Shown here: piece by piece, positions 23,476 through 32,494 of the stretch | How the letters are laid out: the number at the start of each line of letters is the position of its first letter | Numbering within the stretch: position 1 is the stretch's first letter | Origin: Streptomyces sp. ML-6 | GTDB lineage: Bacteria > Actinomycetota > Actinomycetes > Streptomycetales > Streptomycetaceae | Assembly (NCBI RefSeq): GCF_030116705.1 | Contig: NZ_JAOTIK010000001.1 | Coordinates: 7,592,501-7,656,500, forward strand | DNA length: 64,000 nt | Reading direction: 5' to 3' | Program-made: the position numbers and the translations under genes | The notes under the pieces: generated by a model | The model's database searches: none | Told to the model about the DNA's origin: nothing | The model's input: only the letters and a program-made list of their open reading frames with translations

Positions 23476-23970
23476 TCAGCGGAAGAGGTGGTGGCCGAAG
23501 CCCTGAGGGAGGCTGGTCACCACGATCCACGTGCCGTGGATCGAGTAGTACAGGCGGTGGCCGTCGTAACGGTAGTGACGGCCGTGGTCGTCGCTGTACC
23601 AGCTGCTGCCGGTGCGGTACCAGGTCCGGTAGCCGTCCCAGCGGTGATCACGGTCTCCGCGGTGGTCGTGACCACGGTGGTCATTGCGGTCCCTGCGGTC
23701 GTCGTGGCCCCAGCGGTCCTTGTGGTCCCTGCGGCTGTCGTGGCCCCAGCGGTCGCCACGGTCATCGCGACGTTCGCCCCGGTCATCGCGACGGTCGCCC
23801 CACTGTCCGTGGTCGCTCGCGCTCACCGAGTGAGAGACGTTCGCCGTGCGCTCGGCCTCGGGGCGCGGGGCCGCGGAGGCTGCGCCCGTACCCGCCAGCA
23901 GCGCTCCACCGGCAATGGCGGCGGTAACGGCTGCGGCGGCCATCCGCCGTCCCATCAGACGGTTCAACAT
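23476..23970 (-). CDS. Secreted Asp/Arg/His-rich repeat protein
   Basis: A 164-residue protein with a Sec signal peptide (MGRRMAAAAVTAAIAGGALL, cleavage after GAASA near residue 38). Residues 60-115 are repeats of Asp-Arg with His and Trp (WGHDSRRDHKDRWGHDDRRD). The C-terminal 45 residues are Tyr/Trp/His-rich (YRTWYRTGSSWYSDDHGRHY) and look like a small folded domain. The strongly charged middle may bind metal or wall polymers. The ATG at 23970 follows AAGGAG. It resembles the His-rich gene at 14344 in design but shares no clear homology. Confidence 0.78.
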   Translation of the reverse strand: MLNRLMGRRMAAAAVTAAIAGGALLAGTGAASAAPRPEAERTANVSHSVSASDHGQWGDRRDDRGERRDDRGDRWGHDSRRDHKDRWGHDDRRDRNDHRGHDHRGDRDHRWDGYRTWYRTGSSWYSDDHGRHYRYDGHRLYYSIHGTWIVVTSLPQGFGHHLFR

Positions 23971-24881
23971 TGCTTTTCTCCTTCTTCCTCCCGTGACTGC
24001 CGGGTGGGCGACCACGGAACGCGTACCGGGTTGTCCGGATATATCGGAACTCTACGCAAGATTTGGTTGAACGTTGAATGTCTGTTCTGTGAAGTATTTC
24101 ATTTGATCAACAAGGGGGTGCGGGGAACAAAAGTGGGGGTGAAATGCAGGGGGAGCCAGGCGTCGCGCGGGGGAGCGGTACCGGCCGCGTACCGCTTCCG
24201 AGTGAGGGGTTCTCGGCGTGGGAAGCCGCCTCCGGCGGTGGTCGCGGCGATGGAGAGGTTTCCGGCGCACGGCGGTCGGACGGCTGGGCTCGCCCGTAGT
24301 CGCTCAGGCAGTGGTATGGGAGCTGCCCGGTATGGGCTTTGGCCGGGCAGGGCCTTTGAAGGCACGGGTGAACCGGTTGACGTCCAGCCCCGCCCCGTCG
24401 ATCAGGCCCTTCCACCGCAGGAGATCCGGTGGTCCGGCGTGCATGAATTCGTGCGCCGCGGCGAACTGACGGGCGGTGAGGTCCGGGCAGTACGTCTCCA
24501 CCTCGGTGATGCCCGGTCCGGCTGCCCGAGCCCCTCGCCGCCCCGGCCCGCGCCGTCGCCGGGAACCGCAAGGGCCACATGGTCATCGGCGCCCTCTCCA
24601 CGGCTTTTCCCTGGCGGGCAACCCGAACGCCCGGTCAGTGCCCCGCAGCTGACACAATGCCTCGACCGGTTCGGCGTCCGGCCCCGCCAGGCACGCAGCA
24701 CCGCACTCTTCCCACTCCCCACCGGGACCCCGGCCGTGCCCCTTGCCCGCCCCCGGGCCTCCGCCCGCACCCCGGCCATCCACATCGACGCCGCAGTCAC
24801 CTTGGCAACGGGTCTCCGTCGGGGACCGGGCCGACTACGCTGCCGAAGTCAGCCACCGCTACGCACCCGGAAGGCAACACA
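23971..24881. other. Long gap with one possible small gene
   Basis: About 910 bases. The first 150 are AT-rich for this genome (24050-24115) and probably carry the promoter of the secreted repeat protein. A possible 65-codon minus-strand gene at 24304-24501 is listed separately. The rest shows nothing recognisable. Confidence 0.45.
24304..24501 (-). CDS. Possible small protein or gene remnant
   Basis: A 65-residue frame starting GTG at 24501. Its first two thirds have strong third-position G/C and protein-like composition (CPDLTARQFAAAHEFMHAG, LLRWKGLIDGAGLDV), then the bias fades. I do not recognise it. It may be a real small protein or the tail of a lost gene. Confidence 0.35.
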   Translation of the reverse strand: METYCPDLTARQFAAAHEFMHAGPPDLLRWKGLIDGAGLDVNRFTRAFKGPARPKPIPGSSHTTA

Positions 24882-25343
24882 ATGCACCGTGACGACCGGA
24901 CAGCGAGTAGGCCGGCCGGGATCTCGCCGGAACGGGTTGCCGAAACAGAAAAGATCATCGACCGCATCACACAATGGGCCGCAGGCCGCCACGATGTCGT
25001 CGGCCTCCTCCTTGTCGGATCGTGCGCTCGCAATGCTGCACGGCCCGACTCCGACATCGACCTCGTCCTCCTCACCACGGACGAATCCCGGTACTCCGAC
25101 CACGCATGGGCCGACGAACTCGCCCTCGGCAAACTCGTGAGAACCCGGTCCTGGGGGCCGCTCGGCGAACGGCGCTTTGCCGCGGCATCCGGCTTGGAAG
25201 TCGAGCTCAACATCGGATCCCCCGACTGGGCATTGACGAACCCGGTCGATCCCGGCACACGCCGAGTCGTCACCGACGGCGCCCGCCCCTTGCACGACCC
25301 GGATGCCGTCCTTGCTGCCCTGATCCAGGCCTGCCGATCGTGA
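24882..25343 (+). CDS. Minimal nucleotidyltransferase domain protein
   Basis: A 153-residue protein with the polymerase-beta-type nucleotidyltransferase motif GSCARNAARPDSDIDLVLL (about residues 46-64), in which the Gly-Ser and the two Asp bind metal and NTP. Such stand-alone domains occur in MNT/HEPN toxin-antitoxin pairs and in aminoglycoside nucleotidyltransferases. No HEPN partner gene is adjacent. The ATG at 24882 follows GGAAGG; earlier in-frame starts run through non-coding-like sequence. Target unknown. Confidence 0.82.
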   Translation: MHRDDRTASRPAGISPERVAETEKIIDRITQWAAGRHDVVGLLLVGSCARNAARPDSDIDLVLLTTDESRYSDHAWADELALGKLVRTRSWGPLGERRFAAASGLEVELNIGSPDWALTNPVDPGTRRVVTDGARPLHDPDAVLAALIQACRS

Positions 25344-25495
25344 CGGCCTCGGCACCGGACGGCTGACTCAAGGGACATCCGAACGGCTCCGATACCCGAC
25401 GTCATCGGTGTGGCCGGGCAGTTTTGACAACACCGCGAGCCCGTCGGAACGGCGGTGCCGATTCACGCACGCGCCCGGACGCCGGGCCGCTCCGA

Positions 25496-26098
25496 TCAGC
25501 CCTTCGGAAAGAACCGCTCAACGGCCGGTCGCAGCCTGACCTCTTCGAAGTCGTCGATGGGCAACGCGAGTTGCTCCAAAAGCAGCCCATTGATGAGGGT
25601 CAGCAGATCCGCGGCGCCGGCCTCGGGGTCCGCGGATCCGGCTCCGCGCAGTTCGGCGGCGAAGGCCGCCCGCTGGGTGGCTCCCCATTCGTTGAGGCTG
25701 TCCTGCAGTTGGCGGCGGCGAGCGACTTCCAGGAAGAACTCGTACCGGGCGATGCCGGAGTCCCGGTCACGGGCCAGGGATCCGGTCACGTACTGCACGA
25801 TGCGGGTGATCCGCTGCGGGATGTCGACCTCGGGCAACTGGTGGAACAGTACGCGCACCTCTTCGATCTGCTGGGTGGCCAATCGTCGTAGGGCTTCGTC
25901 GAGCAATTGGTCGAGGGTGCCGAAGTAGTAGCGAGCGATGCCGTGGGTGGTGCCGGCCTCCGCCGCGATGGCCCGGTGGGTCAGGGCGCGTGCGCCCTCC
26001 CGCGCCAGCAATCGGGTCGCGGCGTCCAGGAGAGCCTCGCGGCGGGCGGCCCCTCGGGCCATCCGCGGCTCGCGCATGGGCGTTGTCACGGAGTTCAT
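25496..26098 (-). CDS. TetR-family transcriptional regulator
   Basis: A 200-residue regulator. The N-terminal helix-turn-helix is clear (LLDAATRLLAREGARALTHR, AIAAEAGTTHGIARYYFGTL at about 25-62), followed by a helical ligand domain. It is divergently placed with respect to the degenerate region downstream at 26.2 kb; its original target may have been the lost M20-type gene there. Start ATG at 26098. Confidence 0.92.
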   Translation of the reverse strand: MNSVTTPMREPRMARGAARREALLDAATRLLAREGARALTHRAIAAEAGTTHGIARYYFGTLDQLLDEALRRLATQQIEEVRVLFHQLPEVDIPQRITRIVQYVTGSLARDRDSGIARYEFFLEVARRRQLQDSLNEWGATQRAAFAAELRGAGSADPEAGAADLLTLINGLLLEQLALPIDDFEEVRLRPAVERFFPKG

Positions 26099-26259
26099 CG
26101 TACCGGGACAGGTGGAGGAAGTTTTTTTCTCCCTATGGAGGAGAGCTGCGGTGCGGTGTGCGCATCGGACACCGCCGTCAGTCGCGGAGGGAAGCTGTGA
26201 CCAGCACGATCCTCACGGGCGGGCGGATGCGCACACTCGATCCGCTCCCGGCGTGCTGA

Positions 26260-26725
26260 TCATGCATATCGCGGTGACAGGGCGCAGGGCGCACGCCTCG
26301 ATGCGCTCGCGCGTGCGCGCCCGGGCGATGGCCGACGAAAACGCCGCCGACCCCGTCGCCGCCGGCGCGATCGACGCCGCTCTGGGGCCGTGACGGCTGC
26401 GCCGGATCGGGACCGAATGGGCCGAGAGCTGGGCGGACCCGCCGTTCGAAAGGGCCGGTTCACCATCGGCCTGAACGTGGTCGACGGCGCCGCGCACGGC
26501 AGCCGCAACGTGGCCTTCAACCCCGACAGGAGGCCCCTCGAATACGCGATCCTCTCCTCGCCTGCCACAGGCGTTACCGAGATCCGGTCGGAGATGACAC
26601 GCACGGGGCGGGACATCGCACGGCAGGACCCCTGGCTGCGCGTCAACCCTCCGCGCATCGACTGGCCGATGCGCTATCCGGGCGGACGGATCGTCGACCA
26701 TCGTCCCCAGCATCGGAGCGCGTGA
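26260..26725 (+). pseudogene. M20-type peptidase / ArgE-like deacetylase remnant
   Basis: Two frames together recall the middle of an M20-family amidohydrolase. One gives VTGRRAHASMR and ENAADPVAAGAIDAALGP before a stop at about 26390. The next gives GRFTIGLNVVDGAAHGS and IARQDPWLRVNPPRIDW, similar to the dimerisation domain of ArgE/DapE-like enzymes. The metal-binding N and C termini are missing and the frame is broken, so it is a pseudogene. The family call is moderate. Confidence 0.5.
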
Positions 26726-26787
26726 CCGCATCGCGCACAATCTCGACATGATCGAGGAGACCACCCACCCCGCGGTTCCGATCGGAC

Positions 26788-27017
26788 GTGCAACCGTCCA
26801 GCCGGGGCGACAAACAACTCGAAAGGGCCTTCTTCCTGTCCGTGTTCGCCGCCCTGGCCGACCCTGCGTCCAGGGCCTTCCGCAGCAAGAAGATCGTTCA
26901 GGGCACCCACCGCACCCAAGCCATCCTCTGTCTCGACGAACGCCGGCCGTCGTTCTCCTCGCGATGCTCCGCGACGGCACTTTCCACGAACCACGGCCGG
27001 CAGTGGCGCTCACATGA
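26788..27017 (+). pseudogene. IS110-family transposase remnant, frameshifted
   Basis: The C-terminal block of an IS110/IS116/IS902 transposase: RGDKQLERAFFLSVFAALAD, then KKIVQGTHRTQAILCL in one frame, continued as LLAMLRDGTFHEPRP in another. In intact relatives these run together, so a frameshift lies near 26950. The catalytic N-terminal DEDD domain is absent. Confidence 0.72.
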
Positions 27018-27303
27018 CCAGGGACTCCGTCCCCAGCACCACCTGACCGGTCTCGACATCGACCCGAGCACCGGATGACTGTGGTCGCCGCCCTCGGCAT
27101 CCATCAGCACCGACTTGCCCAGCCGCCACCCGGAGCACAGGCAGCACCGTCGCGCCCTGGGAGTCTCGGCGTACCGAAACGTCCAGCCGCTCACCCCGAC
27201 CCTGCGCGGGCCTCTGCCAGACATCGGCTGCCAGGCCTCCTCCGTCAGCCGCGCGGCCCCTCGCGCGGCCGACGGGGGCGGCGCGGGCCGGTCGTGGCCC
27301 CAC
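27018..27303. other. Degenerate sequence after transposase remnant
   Basis: About 285 bases with broken protein-like fragments on the minus strand but no complete gene. I see it as debris from the same insertions. Confidence 0.4.
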
Positions 27304-27441
27304 TCATCGCATCTTCTTCTTGATCTTGCCCTTGACCTGCAGGATCTTCCCCTCGACCTCCTGCCGACGGTCGCCGGTCAACTTCCCCATGGTCTCCTTC
27401 ACCTTGCCCTTGATCTTGTCCTTGCCGCTTCCCCGGGCCAT
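27304..27441 (-). CDS. CsbD-like stress protein
   Basis: A 45-residue Lys/Gly-rich helical protein: GSGKDKIKGKVKETMGKLTG, then a second GKILQVKGKIKKK repeat. This matches the CsbD family, small proteins induced by the general stress response (sigma B in Bacillus). It is slightly shorter than typical members of about 57 residues. The ATG at 27441 is the only start giving the conserved beginning. Confidence 0.85.
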   Translation of the reverse strand: MARGSGKDKIKGKVKETMGKLTGDRRQEVEGKILQVKGKIKKKMR

Positions 27442-27600
27442 GCCGAACCCTCCGATGCGTGACGCCCCGCCCTCTTCCAACGTAGTTCTTCTCAGGTGCG
27501 CGGGCGCGGTGGAGACGGCCGGAGCACGCGGGCCGAGAAGCCGGGGCCGGGCGGACCGCAGGGGAGGTTTCAACTCGACAATGCAGGCAAAGGGTCCTGT

Positions 27601-28566
27601 ATGGCCCAATTCGGATACACGATGATGACCGAACAAGCCGGACCGCGTTCGCTCGTCGAACACGTGGTGGCGGCCGAGCGGGCCGGCTTCGACTTCTCCG
27701 TCACCTCCGACCACTACTTCCCCTGGCTGGATTCCCAGGGGCATGCGCCTCAGGCGTGGAGCGTGCTGGGTGCGGCGGCCCAGGCCACGTCGTCGATCCC
27801 GCTGATGACGTACGTGACCTGCCCGACCTGCCGCTATCACCCCGCGGTGGTGGCCCAGATGGCCGTGACGCTCCAGGAGCTCTCCGAAGGGCGGTTCCGG
27901 CTCGGGCTGGGCTCCGGCGAGAACCTCAACGAGCATGTGGTGGGCGCGGGATGGCCCGCGGCTTCCGTACGGCTGGACATGCTCGAAGAAGCGGTGGAGA
28001 TCATCGCGGCGCTCTTCGACGGCGGATACGTCAACCGCCACGGCCGGCACTTCTCCGTCGATCGCGCCAGGCTCTGGGACCTGCCCGCCACCCGGGTGCC
28101 GATCGGGGTCGCGGTCTCGGGCCCGCGGTCCTGCGACCTCGCCGGCCGGTTGGCCGACCTCGTCATCGCCACCGAACCCGAGCGCGAACTGCTCGACTCC
28201 TTCGACCGGCTCGGCGGCGCGGGGAAGCCGCGCATGGGACAGCTGCCCGTCTGCTACGACGACGACCGGGACGCCGCGGTCGAACGGGCCCATCAGCAGT
28301 TCCGCTGGTCGGTCGGGGGATGGAAGGTCAACTCCGAGCTGCCGGACCCCACCGCCTTCGCGCAGGCCACCACGTACGTACGCCCTGACGACATGGCGGA
28401 GGCCGTGCCGTGCGGAAACGACATCGGTGAGTTCGTCCGGGCCGTACGCCGCTTCACCGACGCCGGATTCACCGAGCTCGCCCTCGTACAGATCGGCGGT
28501 GCGCACCAACTGCCCTTCCTCCGATGGGCCGAGAGGGAACTGCTGCCGGCCCTGCGCGAGATCTGA
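27601..28566 (+). CDS. LLM-class F420-dependent oxidoreductase (TIGR03557-like)
   Basis: A 321-residue TIM-barrel enzyme of the bacterial luciferase-like superfamily. The beginning MAQFGYTMMTEQAGP, the AAERAGFDFSVTSDHYFPWL block and RFRLGLGSGENLNEHVVG match the group of F420-dependent glucose-6-phosphate-dehydrogenase-like proteins. The substrate is not known. The ATG at 27601 opens directly on the conserved start. HAD phosphatase and SDR genes follow on the same strand with gaps of 60 and 186 bases. Confidence 0.9.
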   Translation: MAQFGYTMMTEQAGPRSLVEHVVAAERAGFDFSVTSDHYFPWLDSQGHAPQAWSVLGAAAQATSSIPLMTYVTCPTCRYHPAVVAQMAVTLQELSEGRFRLGLGSGENLNEHVVGAGWPAASVRLDMLEEAVEIIAALFDGGYVNRHGRHFSVDRARLWDLPATRVPIGVAVSGPRSCDLAGRLADLVIATEPERELLDSFDRLGGAGKPRMGQLPVCYDDDRDAAVERAHQQFRWSVGGWKVNSELPDPTAFAQATTYVRPDDMAEAVPCGNDIGEFVRAVRRFTDAGFTELALVQIGGAHQLPFLRWAERELLPALREI

Positions 28567-28626
28567 GGGATCCGCCCGCGGACCGGCCGGAGCCACCGCA
28601 CCAACGCCACGACGAAAGGCGCAGCC

Positions 28627-29301
28627 ATGACACGAGCCGCACTGTTCGACGTCGACGGCACACTCACCGACACCAACTACCTGCACGTGACGGCGTGGTG
28701 GGAAGCGCTGAGACAAGGCGGGCACACCGTTCCGATGAGGGAGGTGCACGGTGCGATAGGACTCGGCTCCGACGACCTGCTCGACAGGCTCCTCGGCGAG
28801 GACCGGGACCGCGAACAGGACACGCACCTCGACAACGCCCACAGTGCCCTCTATGCCACCTGCTTCGAGCGACTGCCCGCGCTCGCCGGAGCGGGCGAGC
28901 TGTTGCGTGCGCTGACGGACCGAGGGTGGACGGTGGTCCTCGCCACGTCGGCTTCGGGGCACGAGCTGGAAGCGCTGCGCCGGGCGGTCGACGCGGACGA
29001 CGCCATCGCGGGGGCCACGAGCGCCGACGACATCCAGGAGGGGAAACCCGCACCGGAACCCGTACGCCGGGCGATGGACATCGCCGGCGGAGCGGCCGAG
29101 GAGACCGTCTTCACCGGGGACTCGGTGTGGGACATGCGCGCCGCCGTGAAGGCCGATGTCGCGGCTGTCGCCCTGCTCAGCGGCGGCATCTGCCGCTCCG
29201 CACTCGAGGATGCCGGTGCGTGCGAGACGTACCGGAACCCGTCCGATCTCCTCGCGCACCTGGACACCAGCGTCTTCGCCCGGCTGGAGCAGGCCAGCTG
29301 A
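28627..29301 (+). CDS. HAD-superfamily phosphatase
   Basis: A 224-residue hydrolase with all HAD motifs: nucleophile Asp8 and acid Asp10 in LFDVDGTLTDT, motif II Thr-Ser in VVLATSASG, a motif III Lys in QEGKPAPEP, and motif IV GDSVWDMRAA. The cap is the helical type of the phosphoglycolate/beta-phosphoglucomutase group. The substrate cannot be told. It follows the LLM gene closely and may share its transcript. Confidence 0.9.
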   Translation: MTRAALFDVDGTLTDTNYLHVTAWWEALRQGGHTVPMREVHGAIGLGSDDLLDRLLGEDRDREQDTHLDNAHSALYATCFERLPALAGAGELLRALTDRGWTVVLATSASGHELEALRRAVDADDAIAGATSADDIQEGKPAPEPVRRAMDIAGGAAEETVFTGDSVWDMRAAVKADVAAVALLSGGICRSALEDAGACETYRNPSDLLAHLDTSVFARLEQAS

Positions 29302-29487
29302 GGCCCGGGAGGTACCGCGATCGGCCATTGCGGTGTGTTCTGCCGGTGTCCGTGCGGGCGACGGTGGGGGAGCGGGTAGTCCAGCCGTGCCGTGCCGTGG
29401 GAGGTGCGGCGCGTGGGGGTGGCGCGGTCGCGTGCGGATGTCGCGCGTCGGCCTCCCCGTCGCCCCGTCGTCAGGAGAGGCCGCGCA

Positions 29488-30519
29488 ATGCCCCGAACGG
29501 TTGTGGTCACCGGTGCGAGCGCCGGTGTGGGGCGGGCCGTGGCCCGCGAGTTCGGGCGCAGGGGGGACAGGGTCGGGCTCGTCGCGCGCGGCCGTACCGG
29601 GCTGCGGGCCGCCGCGGCCGAGCTTCACGAGATGGGGGCCGAGGCGGTCGTGGCACCCGCGGACATGGCGGACGGCGCGGCCGTACGAGCCGCGGCCGAT
29701 CACATCGAAAGCGTTCTCGGCCCGATCGACGTATGGGTCAACGTCGCCTTCACCTCGGTCTTCGCACCGTTCACCGAGATCGGACCGGAGGAGTTCCGCC
29801 GTGTCACCGAGGTCAGCTACCTCGGATACGTCAACGGCACCCGCGAGGCGCTGGCGCGGATGAAGCCCCGGGGGACGGGCACGATCGTGCAGGTGGGTTC
29901 GGCGCTGGGGACACGCTCCATCCCGCTCCAGTCCGCGTACTGCGGTGCCAAGCACGCGGTGAACGGGTTCACCTCGTCGGTCCGCACCGAACTCCTCCAC
30001 GAGAAGAGCCGGGTGCGGATCACCGTGGTGCAACTGCCCGCCGTGAACACACCCCAGTTCTCCTGGACCTTGTCGCGCCTGCCCCGGCATCCGCAGCCCG
30101 TCCCGCCCGTCTACCAACCGGAGGTGGCCGCCCGCGCCGTCGTGCACGCCGCGGACCACCCGCGACGCAAGCAGTACTACGTGGGCGCCTCGACCCTGCT
30201 CACCATTCTTGGTGAGAAGACGGCAGCCGGACTGCTGGACCGTTATCTCGCCCGCACCGGGTACGACGCGCAGCAGACCGACAGGTCCGCCCCCGCACAC
30301 CGGCCCCACAACCTCTGGGAGCCGCTCGACGGCGACGGCGAGGACGCGCGTGACCACGGCGCCCACGGCGTCTTCGACGACAGCGCCCGTAAGAGCTCCG
30401 TCCAGGCATGGTGGTCCCGGCACGCCCGCACGGCCTGCCCGGCGCTCGCCCTCGGCGCCGTGGCCGTGGCCGCGGGCATCCGAGGGCGAGCTGCCGGGCG
30501 GGCCGTGGCGCGACGATGA
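29488..30519 (+). CDS. Short-chain dehydrogenase with C-terminal membrane segment
   Basis: A 343-residue SDR oxidoreductase. NAD(P)-binding TGASAGVGRAVA (8-19), catalytic Ser138, Tyr151 and Lys155 (YCGAKHAV) are present. The cofactor-region NNAG is replaced by NVAF (residues 85-88), a variation seen in some SDRs. After the catalytic domain there is a polar linker (about 280-315) and a hydrophobic helix near the C terminus, which may anchor it to the membrane. The ATG at 29488 follows AGGAGAGG. Its stop overlaps the ATG of the next small gene (ATGA). Confidence 0.9.
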   Translation: MPRTVVVTGASAGVGRAVAREFGRRGDRVGLVARGRTGLRAAAAELHEMGAEAVVAPADMADGAAVRAAADHIESVLGPIDVWVNVAFTSVFAPFTEIGPEEFRRVTEVSYLGYVNGTREALARMKPRGTGTIVQVGSALGTRSIPLQSAYCGAKHAVNGFTSSVRTELLHEKSRVRITVVQLPAVNTPQFSWTLSRLPRHPQPVPPVYQPEVAARAVVHAADHPRRKQYYVGASTLLTILGEKTAAGLLDRYLARTGYDAQQTDRSAPAHRPHNLWEPLDGDGEDARDHGAHGVFDDSARKSSVQAWWSRHARTACPALALGAVAVAAGIRGRAAGRAVARR

Positions 30520-30737
30520 ACCCCCGGCCGCTTGTCGCATCGGCGCTGCCGGTCCTCACCGGGTTCACAGTGGTCGCCGCCGGAGCCCTGCGAAGACCGG
30601 CGGCCGGCGAGGGACACCCGTGGATCGCGCCGTTGCGCCGCTTGCACTCGGGACACGTCGGTGACTACGCGGCCTGGATGCTGGTCGGTACGACCCTGTT
30701 CGATGTCCTCGCGTGGCCGGCCCCGGGCACCCGCTGA
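30516..30737 (+). CDS. Small protein like the C-terminal end of a NuoL/Hyf-type antiporter
   Basis: A 73-residue protein that overlaps the SDR stop codon by ATGA. It has a hydrophobic segment at 8-25 and a second at about 55-68. The motif LRRLHSGHVGDYAAWMLVGT recalls the C-terminal end of NuoL/hydrogenase-4 B-type proton-pumping subunits, so it could be a captured fragment of such a gene now coupled to the SDR. It may be functional or simply a remnant. Confidence 0.5.
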   Translation: MNPRPLVASALPVLTGFTVVAAGALRRPAAGEGHPWIAPLRRLHSGHVGDYAAWMLVGTTLFDVLAWPAPGTR

Positions 30738-30893
30738 GGGCGGAGGCGGTCCGGCTCGGCCGCAGGCCCGATGGGATGAGCGCTGTTTGCCGTGCGTGCC
30801 GCGGTGATACACGTCTCCACGGACGACGGCCGAGAGGTTGTGACGGACCCGAGCGCCCGTACGACCCGGGCGAGGAACGAGGTGCCGACGCTC

Positions 30894-31672
30894 ATGCGAC
30901 GCGTCAGCGTGCCGGTGAACGGCTCCCCGATGGTCGGCCGGCGCGTGCCCGGGCCGGGAAGACCGTCGGTGGTGTGCGTGCACGGCGCCGGTATCTCCAG
31001 CAGGTCCTTCCGCCCGTTTCTGGCGGCCCTCGGCAGGTACCACGACGTCTGGGCCGTCGACCTGCCCGGCTTCGGCGCGAGCGAAGGGCCGACCGGCCGC
31101 ATGCCGCTGCGTGCGCTGTCGGACGCGCTCGCCCGGTGGCTGCCCGCCACAGGACCGGAGCCGGTGGTGCTGCTGGGCGGTTCCTTCGGCTGCCAGGTCG
31201 CCGTCGACGTCGCGGTCCGGCACCCCGACCGCGTCGCGGGGCTCGTCCTGGTGGGGCCCACGGTCGGCCTCGGGGCCCGCACGGTCGTACGGCAACTGGG
31301 CCGTTGGCTGCGCAACGCGCCCCACGAACGGGCCTCGTTGGCCCGCCTGAACATCGCCGACTACCGTGACGCCGGTCTGCGCGCGTACGGTGGGCGTTCT
31401 CCGAGGCCCTGCGCGACCGCGTCGAGGACAAGCTGCCGCACGTCCACGTACCCACGCTCGTGGTGCGCGGAGCCAGGGACCGGCTGGTCCCCCAGGAGTG
31501 GGCGGAGGAAGCGACCGCACTGCTGCCGTCCGGCCGGCTGGCCGTGGTCCCGGAGGCCGGACACATGGTCCCCCACCGGCGCCCCGTCGAACTGACCCGG
31601 ACCGTACGGGAGTTCCTCGCTGACCGGTGCGGGCCGGTCGCGGTCGACGGCGACCGGGGGAGCGGGAGATGA
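30894..31672 (+). pseudogene. Alpha/beta hydrolase, frameshifted
   Basis: The first frame gives an alpha/beta hydrolase front with oxyanion VCVHGAG, a DLPGFGASEG block and nucleophile elbow LLGGSFGCQ, up to about base 31390. The second frame, starting near there, supplies the remainder: ALRDRVEDKLPHVHVPTLVV, the acid in GARDRLVP and the catalytic His in PEAGHMVPH. All catalytic residues survive but a single base seems lost near 31383-31395. This is either an inactivating frameshift or a sequence error. The second frame ends at 31672, overlapping the next gene by ATGA. Confidence 0.8.
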
Positions 31673-32494
31673 AGGCGTCCGGGGCGGTCGCCGCGTTCGA
31701 CTCCTCGACCGGCATGCTGCGTGCGCTCTCCCGATTCCTGGGAGGCCGGGAGAATCCGGGCCCCGGTCAGGCCCCCGCCGCCCTGGAACTTCCGCTGTCC
31801 GGCCTCCTCGGTGCCCTCAACCGGCTGCCGGTCCCGGCGAGGGAGAAGGCCTACGCGCTCAGCGGCTGGGCGGGCGCGGTGCCGCTCTCCTCGGCCGGCG
31901 CCGTCCGCTCCGAAGAACTCGCCACCTGGGTCACCGGGCACTACCCCCGACGCCGCTACCCGGTGATCTTCATCGGGTCCAGCAACGGCGCACTGACCCA
32001 TCTGGCGGCAGCACTGGACGCCGCGTGGCTTCCCCAGACACTGCTCCTTCCGATGCGGCGCCGGGGCGTCGCCGTGGACGACCCCCGAGGCGACCTCGCC
32101 GCCGTCGCCGGAGCCGGGCGGGAACTCCTCGCCGCCAACCCGGACCTGGTCCTGCACCACATGCACGACCCCAACCAGGACCGGCTCATGATCGCGGACA
32201 TGACGTACTTCCGCGTCAAATGGCGCCTCCTGCCCGGCGCGTACCGCCGGTTCGTCCGGGAGCGCCTGGCCCCTGGGGCTGTTCGTCGCCGTCGACTGCA
32301 TCCTGAGCCGGCCCACCACGACCGTCGACGACCGGTACCTCTTCCAGTTCGGCGCCCCCGGCGACGCCACCCCCGAGGAGTACCACCACGGCGGCCCCCG
32401 GGTCGCGGAATTCCTGGCCCGCTACGACTCGCCGGTACGGAGCTGGAACCCCCGGCCACCGACGCGTCATCCCTCGACTCCGGAGGTCCCGTGA
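31669..32494 (+). pseudogene. Unrecognised conserved-looking gene, frameshifted
   Basis: The first frame (from ATG 31669) reads sensibly to about base 32270, including YPVIFIGSSNGALTHLAAAL and DMTYFRVKWRLLPGAYRRF. Near the CCCCTGGGG run at 32270-32280 coding sense passes to another frame: GLFVAVDCILSRPTTTVDD, YLFQFGAPGDATPEEYHHGG. That frame ends at 32494, overlapping the convergent membrane gene by 28 bases, so the 3' end may also be lost. I do not recognise the family; the IGSSNG motif faintly recalls a hydrolase elbow. Confidence 0.65.

Noticed and set aside
27442..30540. Long minus-strand frame running into the CsbD gene
   Set aside because: Only the last 45 residues resemble a known family; the rest is antisense to the LLM, HAD and SDR genes.
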